From the NCBI GenBank assembly GCA_026708585.1, contig JAPOUQ010000109.1, positions 1-50,786 of the forward strand: DNA of 50,786 bases. The letters are read 5' to 3'. How positions within the stretch are numbered: the first letter of the stretch is position 1; every line of letters starts with the position of its first letter. Shown here piece by piece: positions 8,729 through 17,590 of this stretch. Position numbers and translations under genes: made by a program. Source of the DNA: Gammaproteobacteria bacterium (GTDB taxonomy: Bacteria > Pseudomonadota > Gammaproteobacteria > Arenicellales > Poriferihabitantaceae). A model generated the notes under the pieces. That model saw only the letters and a program-made list of their open reading frames with translations. It was not told the origin of the DNA and ran no database searches.

Positions 8729-11413
8729 TCAAGAAAGAAAATCGAGCACCTCGGATTTTCCTTGGATTTCTGATGCAGTGCCTTCATGGAGTACCTTACC
8801 TTTATCCATGATCACTATTCGGTCAAATTCATCGAGTGAAAATGCGTCATTTAAAATCCAGATTACTGCCTTTCCCTGTAATGAGGAAAGTACCTGATTG
8901 AGAATCCTGATTGCCGTTTTCTTGTCAAATGCCGCGAGTACATCATTGAAGACCAGAATATCCGGATTTTTTACCAGAGCCCGGGCGATCGTCAGTTTCT
9001 GGCGCTGATTGGCAGTTAGCCTGGCACCGGCAACACCAACCCGGTAATTGAAGCCAGCAGAGAGAACGTCTCTTCTTAGATCCGATTCTTCGATAAAGTC
9101 ATCCATCAGCTTACCCACCTTGTCGCGGGCGTTGACTTGACCATGAACAATGCGTCCAAACAGAATGTTGTCCTGGATGGAAAAGCGCTTGACGAAATGA
9201 TCGCGATCGTAGAATTCGATCAGCTCATTTTCTTCACCGAGTGCTTCTCGGAGTTGAAGATGTGTGGTTACAATTGCTTCCTGGATCGGTTCATTGATGA
9301 GCCCCAGACGATGTTGTGCAACAGTCAACTTCATGGATATACCAAAAATAAGTTCAACTTCAGTCTCGTTGACTTCGCTCTTGTCGATGTCTTCCGGCAG
9401 TTTGGATATTTTCTCGAGAATGGGCAACTTGTCAGATTCAACAAAGCTGAATCGTTCAAAAAGGGGAGATCCTTCCGGTACCCCTGAGAAGATTTCGCTA
9501 AGCACTTTGGCACCCTGGATGCCAACTTCAAACAGGGTTTTGCCAAGACCAGATGAATCGAGAACAGATTGCACCACGGGTTCATTAATCAAACTACTGA
9601 AATCCGGATCATTTTTAATTGGTGTCCCAAAAAACAGATTTTCAGAAACGCTCAAGTTCACGTTGTAGCGGGAGTGTTCCAGTAGTTCAACCAGTTTTCC
9701 GAGTTCCTTGGATGCCAATTTATCCCTGAAGGCATGTCGGGCCTGCATAATCTTCCCAGCGAATTCAGGTTCAGAATCTGGATCGATTGTTGCATAAAGG
9801 CCAAGCTGATATATATCGTTTTCGAGTTCCGTGATATTCAGAATATTCAACAGTCGGGAGTCGAGTGCCTCACGAGAATTTAGGCCGGCAGACTCAAGAT
9901 CAACCCAGTCAGCATGAATATCATCGGTAGCGTTTCCACTTTTTTCTGAATCAGAGATATCACGTTTCCGGGCTGCCAGTTCGCTATCACTATAGTCTGG
10001 ACTTTGAACAGGTCGATACTTCAATCCATAGAATAAATTGGCATAAACAGTGTCATTGAAAACAAATGACGATGAGTCAACATAGGCTGTTTTTCGACCT
10101 AGGACCACTTCAGACAACTCGGAAAGATTATTATCCCCAAGCTTAAGTTGTCCGCTGTCCGGTTCGAGTAAGCGCACCAGCAGCTTGGCTAGATTGTTGC
10201 GACCACTACCCCCAGGACCTAGAATTGCAATATGGTCGCCGGGATTGATAGAGAGACTAACACCATCGAGTGATTTGACATACTCATCTTCACTGTAATG
10301 CAGTGCACTCGCAACAAGTGGTGTTTTGTCGGTGTTCAGTTGAATGTCCTGATCCTCCTGCAATTTGGGGTTGAGCATTGCATCAGGCTGGAACTGCTGA
10401 ATGATTTCCGAGTACTTAACACGTACATCTTCGGTAATTTGGTAAAACTTTAGCAATTCTCGCCAGGGTGTAGACAAATCCTTGTAGGCAGCTAATACGG
10501 CAACTAAAGCACCAAGAGACAGTTGACCCTTGATCACGAAATAACCGCCAATTGAGTAGAAGAAAAAAGGCGTTAGCTGTCCTAAGAAATTATTCAGAAA
10601 CTTGATAAAAAACTTGCGCTTGTATATGTCAAATCGGATGTGATAAATCTTTCCCAGCCTTGCCGAAATATGAGCCCTTTCAAAGCGAGCGGTTCCGTGG
10701 AGATGTATATCACTAACCCCAGAGACACCTTCCCCTATTTTGTCAGATAGATGCCGCACAGCCTGAACACGCTGCTTGGCCAGTTGATTAACTTTGGCCT
10801 GTAGCTTTGGAATCAAATAGATTTGAGGAGGATAAAGAGCGATCGCTGCCAGACCCAACCAAAAATCTTGATTAAAGATAAACAAAAGATAAGTCAGAAG
10901 TAGGCCACCCTGAAATGCAGGCAAAGCAAAAGCGTCACCGATAAATCCTCCTAACGGCTCAGTCTCGGCAGTAATCATCGGCAAAATCTCGGCCTGAGAG
11001 ACGTGCTTAAAACGCTGATTTGGGAACCGTAAGACGCGACAGAAAAGATCGTATCGAAAACGTCTAAGCATACGCTCACCGACCACGCCTCGATAGACGT
11101 TATTCAGGTATTTCAATCCTCCGGCGATTAACACTAGCAGCAAAAAAATCAAACATAAAACCAGCAGATAACTGATTTGGTCCATGGGTATACCCAGAAT
11201 CATCTCTGGAATGTTGCTACCATTGATGGCGCCATTGATGATGATCTTTGGCACTTCTAGAGAGCCATAAATCACCGGCATGGAGGCTACCGTAATGAGT
11301 AGAATAAGAATCTGGTCTCGGGTGGTATGCTTAAGAATAAAGCGGTAAATTGACGACTCTATCTTATTTGGGTCATTTTCCAAAAGTAGGGACCATTTTT
11401 CTGTGTTGAACAA
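8729..11413 (-). CDS. ABC exporter-like protein with degenerate, expanded nucleotide-binding region
   Basis: The 894-residue membrane protein has an exporter-type six-helix domain (about 28-340) and then an ABC ATPase region that is altered. The Walker A position reads GPGGSGRNN (residues 399-407), with the key Lys replaced by Arg; the signature LSGGQ reads LTANQ (799-803); Walker B reads ILVFNDVLAAFD (819-830) with Asp-Glu changed to Asn-Asp; the switch-loop His position reads Asn (855). The usual 100-residue helical part is swollen to about 340 residues (450-795). It contains three similar segments that each resemble the post-Q-loop NI-yG motif: NDTVYANLFYG, SVSENLFFG and SIQDNILFG. The start is TTG at 11411-11413 with no strong ribosome site. 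It is divergent from the glycosyltransferase genes 41 bases away, suggesting glycan or lipid export, but ATP hydrolysis by this chain is doubtful. Similar long proteins exist in Pseudomonadota, as far as I recall. Confidence 0.8.
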   Translation of the reverse strand: MFNTEKWSLLLENDPNKIESSIYRFILKHTTRDQILILLITVASMPVIYGSLEVPKIIINGAINGSNIPEMILGIPMDQISYLLVLCLIFLLLVLIAGGLKYLNNVYRGVVGERMLRRFRYDLFCRVLRFPNQRFKHVSQAEILPMITAETEPLGGFIGDAFALPAFQGGLLLTYLLFIFNQDFWLGLAAIALYPPQIYLIPKLQAKVNQLAKQRVQAVRHLSDKIGEGVSGVSDIHLHGTARFERAHISARLGKIYHIRFDIYKRKFFIKFLNNFLGQLTPFFFYSIGGYFVIKGQLSLGALVAVLAAYKDLSTPWRELLKFYQITEDVRVKYSEIIQQFQPDAMLNPKLQEDQDIQLNTDKTPLVASALHYSEDEYVKSLDGVSLSINPGDHIAILGPGGSGRNNLAKLLVRLLEPDSGQLKLGDNNLSELSEVVLGRKTAYVDSSSFVFNDTVYANLFYGLKYRPVQSPDYSDSELAARKRDISDSEKSGNATDDIHADWVDLESAGLNSREALDSRLLNILNITELENDIYQLGLYATIDPDSEPEFAGKIMQARHAFRDKLASKELGKLVELLEHSRYNVNLSVSENLFFGTPIKNDPDFSSLINEPVVQSVLDSSGLGKTLFEVGIQGAKVLSEIFSGVPEGSPLFERFSFVESDKLPILEKISKLPEDIDKSEVNETEVELIFGISMKLTVAQHRLGLINEPIQEAIVTTHLQLREALGEENELIEFYDRDHFVKRFSIQDNILFGRIVHGQVNARDKVGKLMDDFIEESDLRRDVLSAGFNYRVGVAGARLTANQRQKLTIARALVKNPDILVFNDVLAAFDKKTAIRILNQVLSSLQGKAVIWILNDAFSLDEFDRIVIMDKGKVLHEGTASEIQGKSEVLDFLS

Positions 11414-11454
11414 TCTGCAATATTATCACTATCTAAACCGTATCCCAATGTGAG

Positions 11455-12672
11455 ATGAAGAAAGTCGCGGTCATTCTTAAGGGTTATCCTCGTTTATCGG
11501 AAACATTTATTGCACAGGAGTTATTGGCCCTTGAGAAGGCGGGTATCAACCTTATCATATATTCCCTTCGTCATCCAACTGATCGGGATGTACACCCAAT
11601 CCACAGTATGATTCAAGCCCAAGTTAAATATTTGCCTGAGTATCTCATATGGCATCCATTTCGGGTCTTGTTCGGATTAGTTTACAGCTTTCGCTCAAAA
11701 AATTTTACGCAATTATTGCGGGTGTTTTCACAAGATTTAAGGCGAGATTTCTCGGTGAATAGGGTTCGACGTCTTGGACAGGCGATGGTTCTTTATCGGG
11801 AAATCGCCGAAGATCGGAATTGGATTTATGCACATTTTCTCCATACTCCCGCATCGGTAGCATGTTATTGCTCTATTTTATCGGATATACCATGGAGTTG
11901 TTCGGCCCATGCAAAAGATATCTGGACATCTCAAAAGTGGGAAATTCAAGAAAAACTCAACCGTCTTGAGTGGTTGGTTACCTGTACAGCATCAAATCGA
12001 GAGTATCTCTCGGGCTTGAGCTCTCGTTCAGACAACATTCGACTTCTGTATCATGGTTTGGATCTGGAACGTTTTTTGGATGTCCGAAAACAACACATCA
12101 ATGATGGATCAACGGAGCAAGCCCGAGTAATGATCCTTTCAGTTGGACGAGCGGTATCCAAAAAAGGCTATGACATTCTCATTGATGCGTTGGCAAAACT
12201 ACCGGAAGATTTACATTGGAAGTTTGTGCATATCGGGGGAGGTCCGTTGTTGAATAGCTTAAAGAGTCAGGCGAAGGCCTTGCAACTACAGACACAAATT
12301 GACTGGCTAGGACCTTTAAGTTTTGGCAAAGTTCTTGAGCAGTATCGGACAGCTGATATATTTGTTTTAGCCTCCAGGATTGATTCAGATGGTGACCGGG
12401 ACGGACTGCCTAATGTACTCATGGAAGCCTTATCCCAAAGACTAGCTTGTATTTCAACAGATATATCCGGTATTCCAGAATTACTCCGAGATGAAAAAAA
12501 CGGACTGATCGTTCAATCGGAGGATGTTGATGCACTATCAAACGCCATTGAGAGGTTGATTAGGGATGCCGAATACCGAAATGAATTGAGTAGTGAAGGG
12601 CGCAGGACTATGGAAAAAACTTTTGATCTAAAACGCAATGTAAAACTGCTTGTTGATATGTTAAGTGAATGA
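11455..12672 (+). CDS. GT4-family glycosyltransferase
   Basis: Transfers a sugar from a nucleotide-sugar donor, probably to a cell-surface glycan or glycolipid. The 405 residues fold as two Rossmann halves. The N-terminal acceptor half begins with VAVILKGYPRLSETFIAQEL, typical of colanic-acid-type GT4 enzymes. The C-terminal donor half shows ILSVGRAVSKKGYDILIDAL (about 222-245), a GPL-FGKVLEQYRTADIFVLAS segment, and the nucleotide-sugar motif DGLPNVLMEAL followed by GIPELL. No membrane segment is seen. The ATG at 11455 follows a weak GAG. Its stop overlaps the next glycosyltransferase start (ATGA at 12669-12672), so the two are translated together. Confidence 0.9.
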   Translation: MKKVAVILKGYPRLSETFIAQELLALEKAGINLIIYSLRHPTDRDVHPIHSMIQAQVKYLPEYLIWHPFRVLFGLVYSFRSKNFTQLLRVFSQDLRRDFSVNRVRRLGQAMVLYREIAEDRNWIYAHFLHTPASVACYCSILSDIPWSCSAHAKDIWTSQKWEIQEKLNRLEWLVTCTASNREYLSGLSSRSDNIRLLYHGLDLERFLDVRKQHINDGSTEQARVMILSVGRAVSKKGYDILIDALAKLPEDLHWKFVHIGGGPLLNSLKSQAKALQLQTQIDWLGPLSFGKVLEQYRTADIFVLASRIDSDGDRDGLPNVLMEALSQRLACISTDISGIPELLRDEKNGLIVQSEDVDALSNAIERLIRDAEYRNELSSEGRRTMEKTFDLKRNVKLLVDMLSE

Positions 12673-13793
12673 TCATCGGATTTTATGCACCAATGAAACA
12701 TCCCTTTCACCCGGTTCCATCAGGTGACAGGAAAATTGCAAATTTGTTCATCGAATTGTTTCAAAATTTAGGGCACTCAGTCAAAATCCTATCAGCGATC
12801 AGTAGTTGGGAAGGCAAGGGTGATGCTAAGCGGCAAGAAGAGTCTCGTTATACCATAAGACTTGAGTTTGAACGACTAAAAAAAGACCCAGAGATCAGAA
12901 CACTGGATTTGGTATTTGTCTACCATGCCTACTATAAATCTCCTGACTGGTTAGGTCTTGATTTGGCCCAGTTTTTAAAAATCCCGTATTTAATTGCGGA
13001 AGCTTCATATGCTCCCCGACAAGCTGGAGGTAAATGGGCAACGGGTCATGAACGAACAAAGGAATGTATACAGTCAGCCGATGCAATTTTCTGCCTGAAC
13101 CCGGTAGACGAAGAGTGCATAAGGGAGTTGCTACCGAGTTCCGAAAATATCAAAAAAATTATGCCGTTTGCATCTTATCCAGACCGAAACGATCAATTGT
13201 CAGATCGCAAGAGATTCTCACACTTATATAAGAATCTGGATATTGAGAGTGTATGGTTGATTTGTGTTGCGATGATGAGATCTGGTGATAAGCTGCACTC
13301 TTATTATGAACTACATGAGGCACTAGAGTCGATTTTGGATGAGAGTTGGAATTTGATTATCATTGGAGATGGCGAAAAGTCTTTGCAAGTAAAATCCTTG
13401 TTTTCCAATTTTGGTGAACGATGTCTGTTTACCGGAGAACTCGACCAAATCCAGATCGGTCGTTGGTTTCGAGTTGCCGATTGTTATGTCTGGCCGTCTG
13501 TGAATGAAGCGTTTGGAATGGCCTTGCTTGAAGCAACAAGCTATGGATTGCCATCACTCGCTTATGACTATGGCGGAGTTGACACGATCATCGAAGATGA
13601 GCGAAACGGTTTTCTGGTTACTCCGAATAACAAATTACTTTTTGTTGAGCGGTTAAAACTTTTGATAAATGATCAAAGGATCAGAAATCGAATGCGTGTG
13701 CAAGCAAACACGAAATTCTTATCTGACCATTCGCTTGGAGTTGTTCAGATACGAATTTCGGAGATTCTTAGGAAATTTGAACCATCTTCATGA
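12669..13793 (+). CDS. GT4-like glycosyltransferase
   Basis: The second enzyme of the pair has 374 residues. The N-terminal half contains HPFHPVPSGDRKIANLF, a probable donor/acceptor loop with the glycine-rich turn. The C-terminal half contains WNLIIIGDGEKS, CLFTGELDQIQIGRWFRVADCYVWPS, and NEAFGMALLEATSYGLP, which supplies the E-x7-E nucleotide-sugar motif of GT-B retaining enzymes. It overlaps the upstream gene by four bases and meets the minus-strand HD gene tail to tail with a six-base overlap, leaving no room for a terminator. Acceptor and donor are unknown; partnership with the neighbouring exporter is inferred from position. Confidence 0.85.
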   Translation: MIIGFYAPMKHPFHPVPSGDRKIANLFIELFQNLGHSVKILSAISSWEGKGDAKRQEESRYTIRLEFERLKKDPEIRTLDLVFVYHAYYKSPDWLGLDLAQFLKIPYLIAEASYAPRQAGGKWATGHERTKECIQSADAIFCLNPVDEECIRELLPSSENIKKIMPFASYPDRNDQLSDRKRFSHLYKNLDIESVWLICVAMMRSGDKLHSYYELHEALESILDESWNLIIIGDGEKSLQVKSLFSNFGERCLFTGELDQIQIGRWFRVADCYVWPSVNEAFGMALLEATSYGLPSLAYDYGGVDTIIEDERNGFLVTPNNKLLFVERLKLLINDQRIRNRMRVQANTKFLSDHSLGVVQIRISEILRKFEPSS

Positions 13794-14447
13794 CACGGTT
13801 CCCAGTTCTTGATATTGTCGGGTAATTTGGTCAAGATGAACCGCAATATTATGTTGCGCTGAGGCTTCATAGTGTTGCAGATAGTAATCCGAATAGTAGA
13901 CCGTTTTGCGTTCTTTCAACTTTTTTAGATAGAAGGTTTTGGATTCGAATGTTATTGGTTTATGGATGCTGCATTCCTTCTGAACATTGATAAAGTCCGT
14001 ATAGTAGTCCTCCCAAGTCAAGCCAAAACTGGTTAAATCTATATCGGCGATGAGCTCTCCATCATTGGAGTCGGGTTTTTCGTTATGGCAGGTATCCATG
14101 ATGAGATGGGCCACCCGGGTACGGTAATTTTCGTTGAAACTTCCCTCTGAAACGTTAAGGAAATAATCGCGACTCTGTGCTTCGTTGTCGCTGGAACCGA
14201 TCACATAAATACAGTCATGAAACCAGATTGCCATCTCGATTGCATCGCTGTCTTTCGCATGTTCCTCACAATCATCTAGCCATCGCAAGGTATCTCGAAT
14301 ATGTTCAAAGGTGTGATAACTTCGCCAGTCTTCATTGTAATATTCAATTAGTCGATCGTGAACATCCTTTGCAAATTGGCGGTTTGGATTCTTTGAATGG
14401 GAGCACCAAAGATCAATAAAACGGTTTTCGAGAGTATTCATTATCAC
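13788..14447 (-). CDS. HD-superfamily metal-dependent phosphohydrolase-like protein (COG4339 type)
   Basis: A predicted cytoplasmic phosphohydrolase of 219 residues. It shows YHTFEHI (first metal-binding His near residue 42), the HD pair in WFHDCIY, and IADIDL near residue 130 as the distal Asp, the pattern of the COG4339 group whose substrates are unknown. The start is GTG at 14445-14447 or, six bases on, ATG at 14439-14441. Only one base separates this gene from the stop of the upstream cNMP-binding gene, so the two form a minus-strand pair. That pairing suggests a link to nucleotide signalling, but nothing in the sequence proves it acts on cyclic nucleotides. Confidence 0.8.
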   Translation of the reverse strand: MIMNTLENRFIDLWCSHSKNPNRQFAKDVHDRLIEYYNEDWRSYHTFEHIRDTLRWLDDCEEHAKDSDAIEMAIWFHDCIYVIGSSDNEAQSRDYFLNVSEGSFNENYRTRVAHLIMDTCHNEKPDSNDGELIADIDLTSFGLTWEDYYTDFINVQKECSIHKPITFESKTFYLKKLKERKTVYYSDYYLQHYEASAQHNIAVHLDQITRQYQELGTVS

Positions 14448-14448
14448 A

Positions 14449-14907
14449 CTAATGTTCTGTTTGCTCTTTCAACTCTACTAGTTGAAGATGTGTTTTGCTT
14501 AACTTGCTAGTTAATTCCCTCATAACGTATAACGACATGCTCGGATTTTCGGTTAACAGGGTCATAAAGGTATCTGCTTCGATCTTCAGAACCGAGCTAC
14601 TTCCGGATGACCTTATTGAGGCCGTGCGAGGAGTATTTGCAATAACACCCATTTCACCAACGAGTTGGTTTTTTTCAAGTTCTGCAACCACATCAACAGA
14701 CCCATCATCATGTTCAACAGTGACCTGCAAAACACCGTCAAGTACCAAATAGACGGAATCCGAAGGATCGTCATAGAAAAATAGATATTCTTGTGTATCG
14801 AGATTTAGCCGTTCGCTGGTAAAGGCGATCAGCTTTAATTTTGCTGGATCCAACTTAGAAAACAGCGGTACTCTGGATAACTCTAGTGCTTCTTCGTTGA
14901 TTGCCAA
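14449..14907 (-). CDS. stand-alone cyclic nucleotide-binding domain protein
   Basis: The 152-residue cytoplasmic protein consists of a single Crp-type cNMP-binding domain. The beta-roll runs from about residue 15 to 115, with VYLVLDGVLQV and the phosphate-binding cassette GEMGVIANTPRTASIR, including the conserved Glu and Arg that hold the cyclic phosphate and ribose. A C-terminal helical tail follows (about 118-150). There is no helix-turn-helix, so it is not a transcription factor; it should act through protein contacts. It lies directly upstream of the HD-protein gene. A class III cyclase is encoded 14 kb away (29125), giving a plausible source of ligand. Confidence 0.85.
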   Translation of the reverse strand: MAINEEALELSRVPLFSKLDPAKLKLIAFTSERLNLDTQEYLFFYDDPSDSVYLVLDGVLQVTVEHDDGSVDVVAELEKNQLVGEMGVIANTPRTASIRSSGSSSVLKIEADTFMTLLTENPSMSLYVMRELTSKLSKTHLQLVELKEQTEH

Positions 14908-15494
14908 GCTACTATAACCCGTTTAATAAAAGTGAATAGTAACAAATTCGAGATTAAATTTCACATTTCATGAAGGTTCAAAGTGAGAGAATGATGAAGT
15001 ATTGCCGGTTACTATGTGAGCCAGATGACTGGGGGACTTCTTGTGCGATTTACCTTCGCTACTCGAATTATGAAATTGGTTCAAACATATATTTGCTTAT
15101 GGGGAATGGTTACTTACTTACATATCCCAATAAAAGTAAGGACCAGTTTATAGATACCCAAAGACTCCGCCATAATCCAACAGGAGTTGGTGCTAAACTT
15201 GAAAGCAATCTCCGCTGACATTGATCTGAATAGTCAATGCCAGGCTCTTGAGAAGTGGCTGTTTTTTAGGTTAACTATATTTGTGATTAAGAGCGAGTCG
15301 AGAATGATAAATCAATCGAAACGGGGCATATTCTGTGGGACAATTCTAGATATTCGTGTAGAATCTTTCTTTATCTTGCATATACCCCTGTAGAATGGAT
15401 ATTCGAATATGTCATACTGATTACTGATCTACAATCGATTAACCTTAACGAGGCACCTATCTCGCAAGACCACAATAAATTATGACATTCTACC
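14908..15494. promoter_or_regulatory. divergent upstream region of the importer/Tm-1 operon and the cNMP gene
   Basis: About 590 bases hold no convincing gene; frames at 14970-15218 and 15187-15393 lack ribosome sites and recognisable content. It must contain the promoters for the minus-strand cNMP/HD pair and the plus-strand operon. A perfect 12-base palindrome, ATATTCGAATAT at 15399-15410, lies about 85 bases before the first permease start. A TTGCAT (15376-15381) and GATATT (15398-15403) pair with 16-base spacing could be a weak promoter overlapping it. Confidence 0.4.
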
Positions 15495-16502
15495 GTGCAG
15501 CGGTTTCTGAATAAACATCCTACTCGAGCAGTTTTTGTTTTGCTCGCTATAGCCTCGTTAGCTTGGCTTATTTTTTCCGTGTGGCCAGAATGGCTTATTG
15601 ATCTAATTGGTCGAAAAAAAACCTTTGTTAATACCTTAATCAATGGACTGACTCTCGGCGGGCTTTATTTTCTGGTCGCGAGCGGTTTTACGCTAATCTT
15701 TGGACTGATGCGTAATGTCAATCTTGCTCATGGGACCATGTACCTGCTTGGTGCCTATATTGGTTATGAAGTTGCAGAGTTTAGCAATAACTGGTACCTA
15801 GGGTTAATAGCTGCTTTTATCGCGGTTGGATTGTGCGGCATGTTAATGCAATTACTGGTTTTTCGGCGTATGGAAGGTGATGACCTTCGTCAAACCTTAG
15901 TTACCATCGCCATCTCAATTATTGCGGCTGATCTTATGCTCGCAGTCTGGACGGGAACAACCTATCAATTCACTCCTCCTGAATGGCTTTTTGGTTCAGT
16001 CACATTACCCATCGTTTCAGCCATCAAGTCTTCCGGAGAGGTTGTCTATCTAAAATACCCCTTATTTCGGTTAATGGTAATGCTTCTAGCAATATTGGTA
16101 GGAGTCGTTTTGTGGTTATTTCTCAACAAATCAAGAATCGGAATGATGATTCGAGCTGGGGTAAATGATCGCGATATGTTGTCGGCTTCCGGAGTCAATA
16201 TACAGTTGATCTTTATGCTGGTGTTTGCCATAGGAGCTGGACTTGCCGGACTTGCTGGCGTCGTAGGTGGAACTGCCCTTTCGATTGCACCGGGAGAAGA
16301 TATTCGCTATCTACTCGCATCTTTAGTAGTTGTTATTGTTGGAGGATTAGGCTCAATTACAGGAGCCGCTATTGGCGCAGTCATTATTGGTTTGGCCGAA
16401 CAGTTCGGCCTTGCCTATCTGCCAACATATGGAGTCGTAATTACTTTCTTAATCATGGTAATGGTTCTTGCTATAAGACCCAAAGGTATTATGGGTAAAT
16501 GA
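15495..16502 (+). CDS. livH: Branched-chain amino acid-type ABC importer permease (LivH-like)
   Basis: Inner-membrane channel subunit of an importer for amino acids or other small carboxylates. The 335 residues contain an extra N-terminal hydrophobic segment (about 11-33) before the conserved TLINGLTLGGLYFLVASGF start of the LivH core. RNVNLAHGTMYLLGAYIG follows, and a coupling-loop region with GMMIRAGVNDRDMLSASGVN near residue 220. The C-terminus ends IRPKGIMGK, as usual. The start codon is a GTG at 15495 without a clear ribosome site; the frame gives no better one before the first membrane segment. Its TGA overlaps the next start (16499-16502). First gene of the nine-gene operon. Confidence 0.88.
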   Translation: MQRFLNKHPTRAVFVLLAIASLAWLIFSVWPEWLIDLIGRKKTFVNTLINGLTLGGLYFLVASGFTLIFGLMRNVNLAHGTMYLLGAYIGYEVAEFSNNWYLGLIAAFIAVGLCGMLMQLLVFRRMEGDDLRQTLVTIAISIIAADLMLAVWTGTTYQFTPPEWLFGSVTLPIVSAIKSSGEVVYLKYPLFRLMVMLLAILVGVVLWLFLNKSRIGMMIRAGVNDRDMLSASGVNIQLIFMLVFAIGAGLAGLAGVVGGTALSIAPGEDIRYLLASLVVVIVGGLGSITGAAIGAVIIGLAEQFGLAYLPTYGVVITFLIMVMVLAIRPKGIMGK

Positions 16503-17566
16503 TGAAAGGCCAGCACAGCATATTCGGACATTTTTTTACTAATGATTCTCCCTCGCTATGGATTGTCGCGGCTGTTCTGTTGATTTATCCTGCCATAAGT
16601 AGTGATTTCTTCACATTTCAAATCGGCGCCTATTCACTAATTCTTGGCACCATTTCTCTTTCACTCATGATGTTGGCAGGCTATGGAGGCATGGTCAGCT
16701 TGGCTCAACTGACCGTAGCTGGTTTAGCTGGGTATTTGATGGCAATCTTTGGAGAAAACAGTGTCGGCGTAATGGGGTTTGGTTGGCCATGGTGGATAAC
16801 ATCCATATGGGCCATCCTGCTTGCAGCCTTATTTAGCGCTTTTATCGGTACGATTTCGGTGCGCACCGAGGGAATTTATACCATAATGATTACTCTGGCA
16901 ATTGCCGTGGCATTCTATTTCTTTGTTCGACAGAACTATGTTTTGTTCAACGGTTGGACAGGATATGCAGGTATAGAGCCTCCCACAATATTGGGTATTT
17001 ATTGGCGTAATCCGATCCCATTTTATTATCTGTCATTAGTGGTGGCGGCATTTTGTTATTGGGCAGTTGTCTATTGCTCACGTTCGACATTTGGTCTTGC
17101 GCTTCAGGCGATACGCGATAACCCGAGAAGAATGCAATCGTTGGGTTATAACATTGTTTTACATCGTGTGATTGCTTATTTTCTATCTGGATTTATTGCC
17201 GCAACTGCTGGTGTATTACTAGTTTGGTTTAATGGGAGAATATCACCCGGTTCAGTTAGTGTCGGAGTGATCATTGATATTCTTGTTATCGCAGTTTTGG
17301 GAGGTTTGCGCCACCCTATCGGACCTTTTATCGGCGCAATTGTTTTTGTATTGCTTGAGAATTTTGCAATTGATTTAATTGATCGGGAACGATTCAACAC
17401 AGTGATAGGATTAGTATTTTTGCTGATCGTGTTGTATTCTCCCGATGGATTACTGGGTCTTTGGAAGAAATTGTGGACAAGACTTATCGACTCTAGAAAG
17501 ATTCGCCCTAATGAAATTGGAAATGAACTGAGGACGAAATCTGCAGATTCCATTGAAACTTCATAA
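16499..17566 (+). CDS. livM: Branched-chain amino acid-type ABC importer permease (LivM-like)
   Basis: Second channel subunit, 355 residues. It shows LMMLAGYGGMVSLAQLTVAGLAGY near residue 65, the SVRTEGIYTIMITLA segment near 120, the cytoplasmic coupling motif AIRDNPRRMQSLGYN near 200, and VLGGLRHPIGPFIGA near 265, all standard for LivM. The final 35 residues are hydrophilic. Two ATGs (16499 and 16502) are possible starts; the first overlaps the livH stop. A 24-base gap with GGAG leads to the binding-protein gene, so expression is coupled. Confidence 0.88.
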   Translation: MMKGQHSIFGHFFTNDSPSLWIVAAVLLIYPAISSDFFTFQIGAYSLILGTISLSLMMLAGYGGMVSLAQLTVAGLAGYLMAIFGENSVGVMGFGWPWWITSIWAILLAALFSAFIGTISVRTEGIYTIMITLAIAVAFYFFVRQNYVLFNGWTGYAGIEPPTILGIYWRNPIPFYYLSLVVAAFCYWAVVYCSRSTFGLALQAIRDNPRRMQSLGYNIVLHRVIAYFLSGFIAATAGVLLVWFNGRISPGSVSVGVIIDILVIAVLGGLRHPIGPFIGAIVFVLLENFAIDLIDRERFNTVIGLVFLLIVLYSPDGLLGLWKKLWTRLIDSRKIRPNEIGNELRTKSADSIETS

Positions 17567-17590
17567 ATTTATCAACTGGAGATTAGAACT

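Noticed and set aside
9137-9668. Two open frames on the plus strand inside the exporter gene
   Set aside because: They lie wholly within the 894-codon minus-strand gene, have no ribosome site, and read as shadows of its codons.
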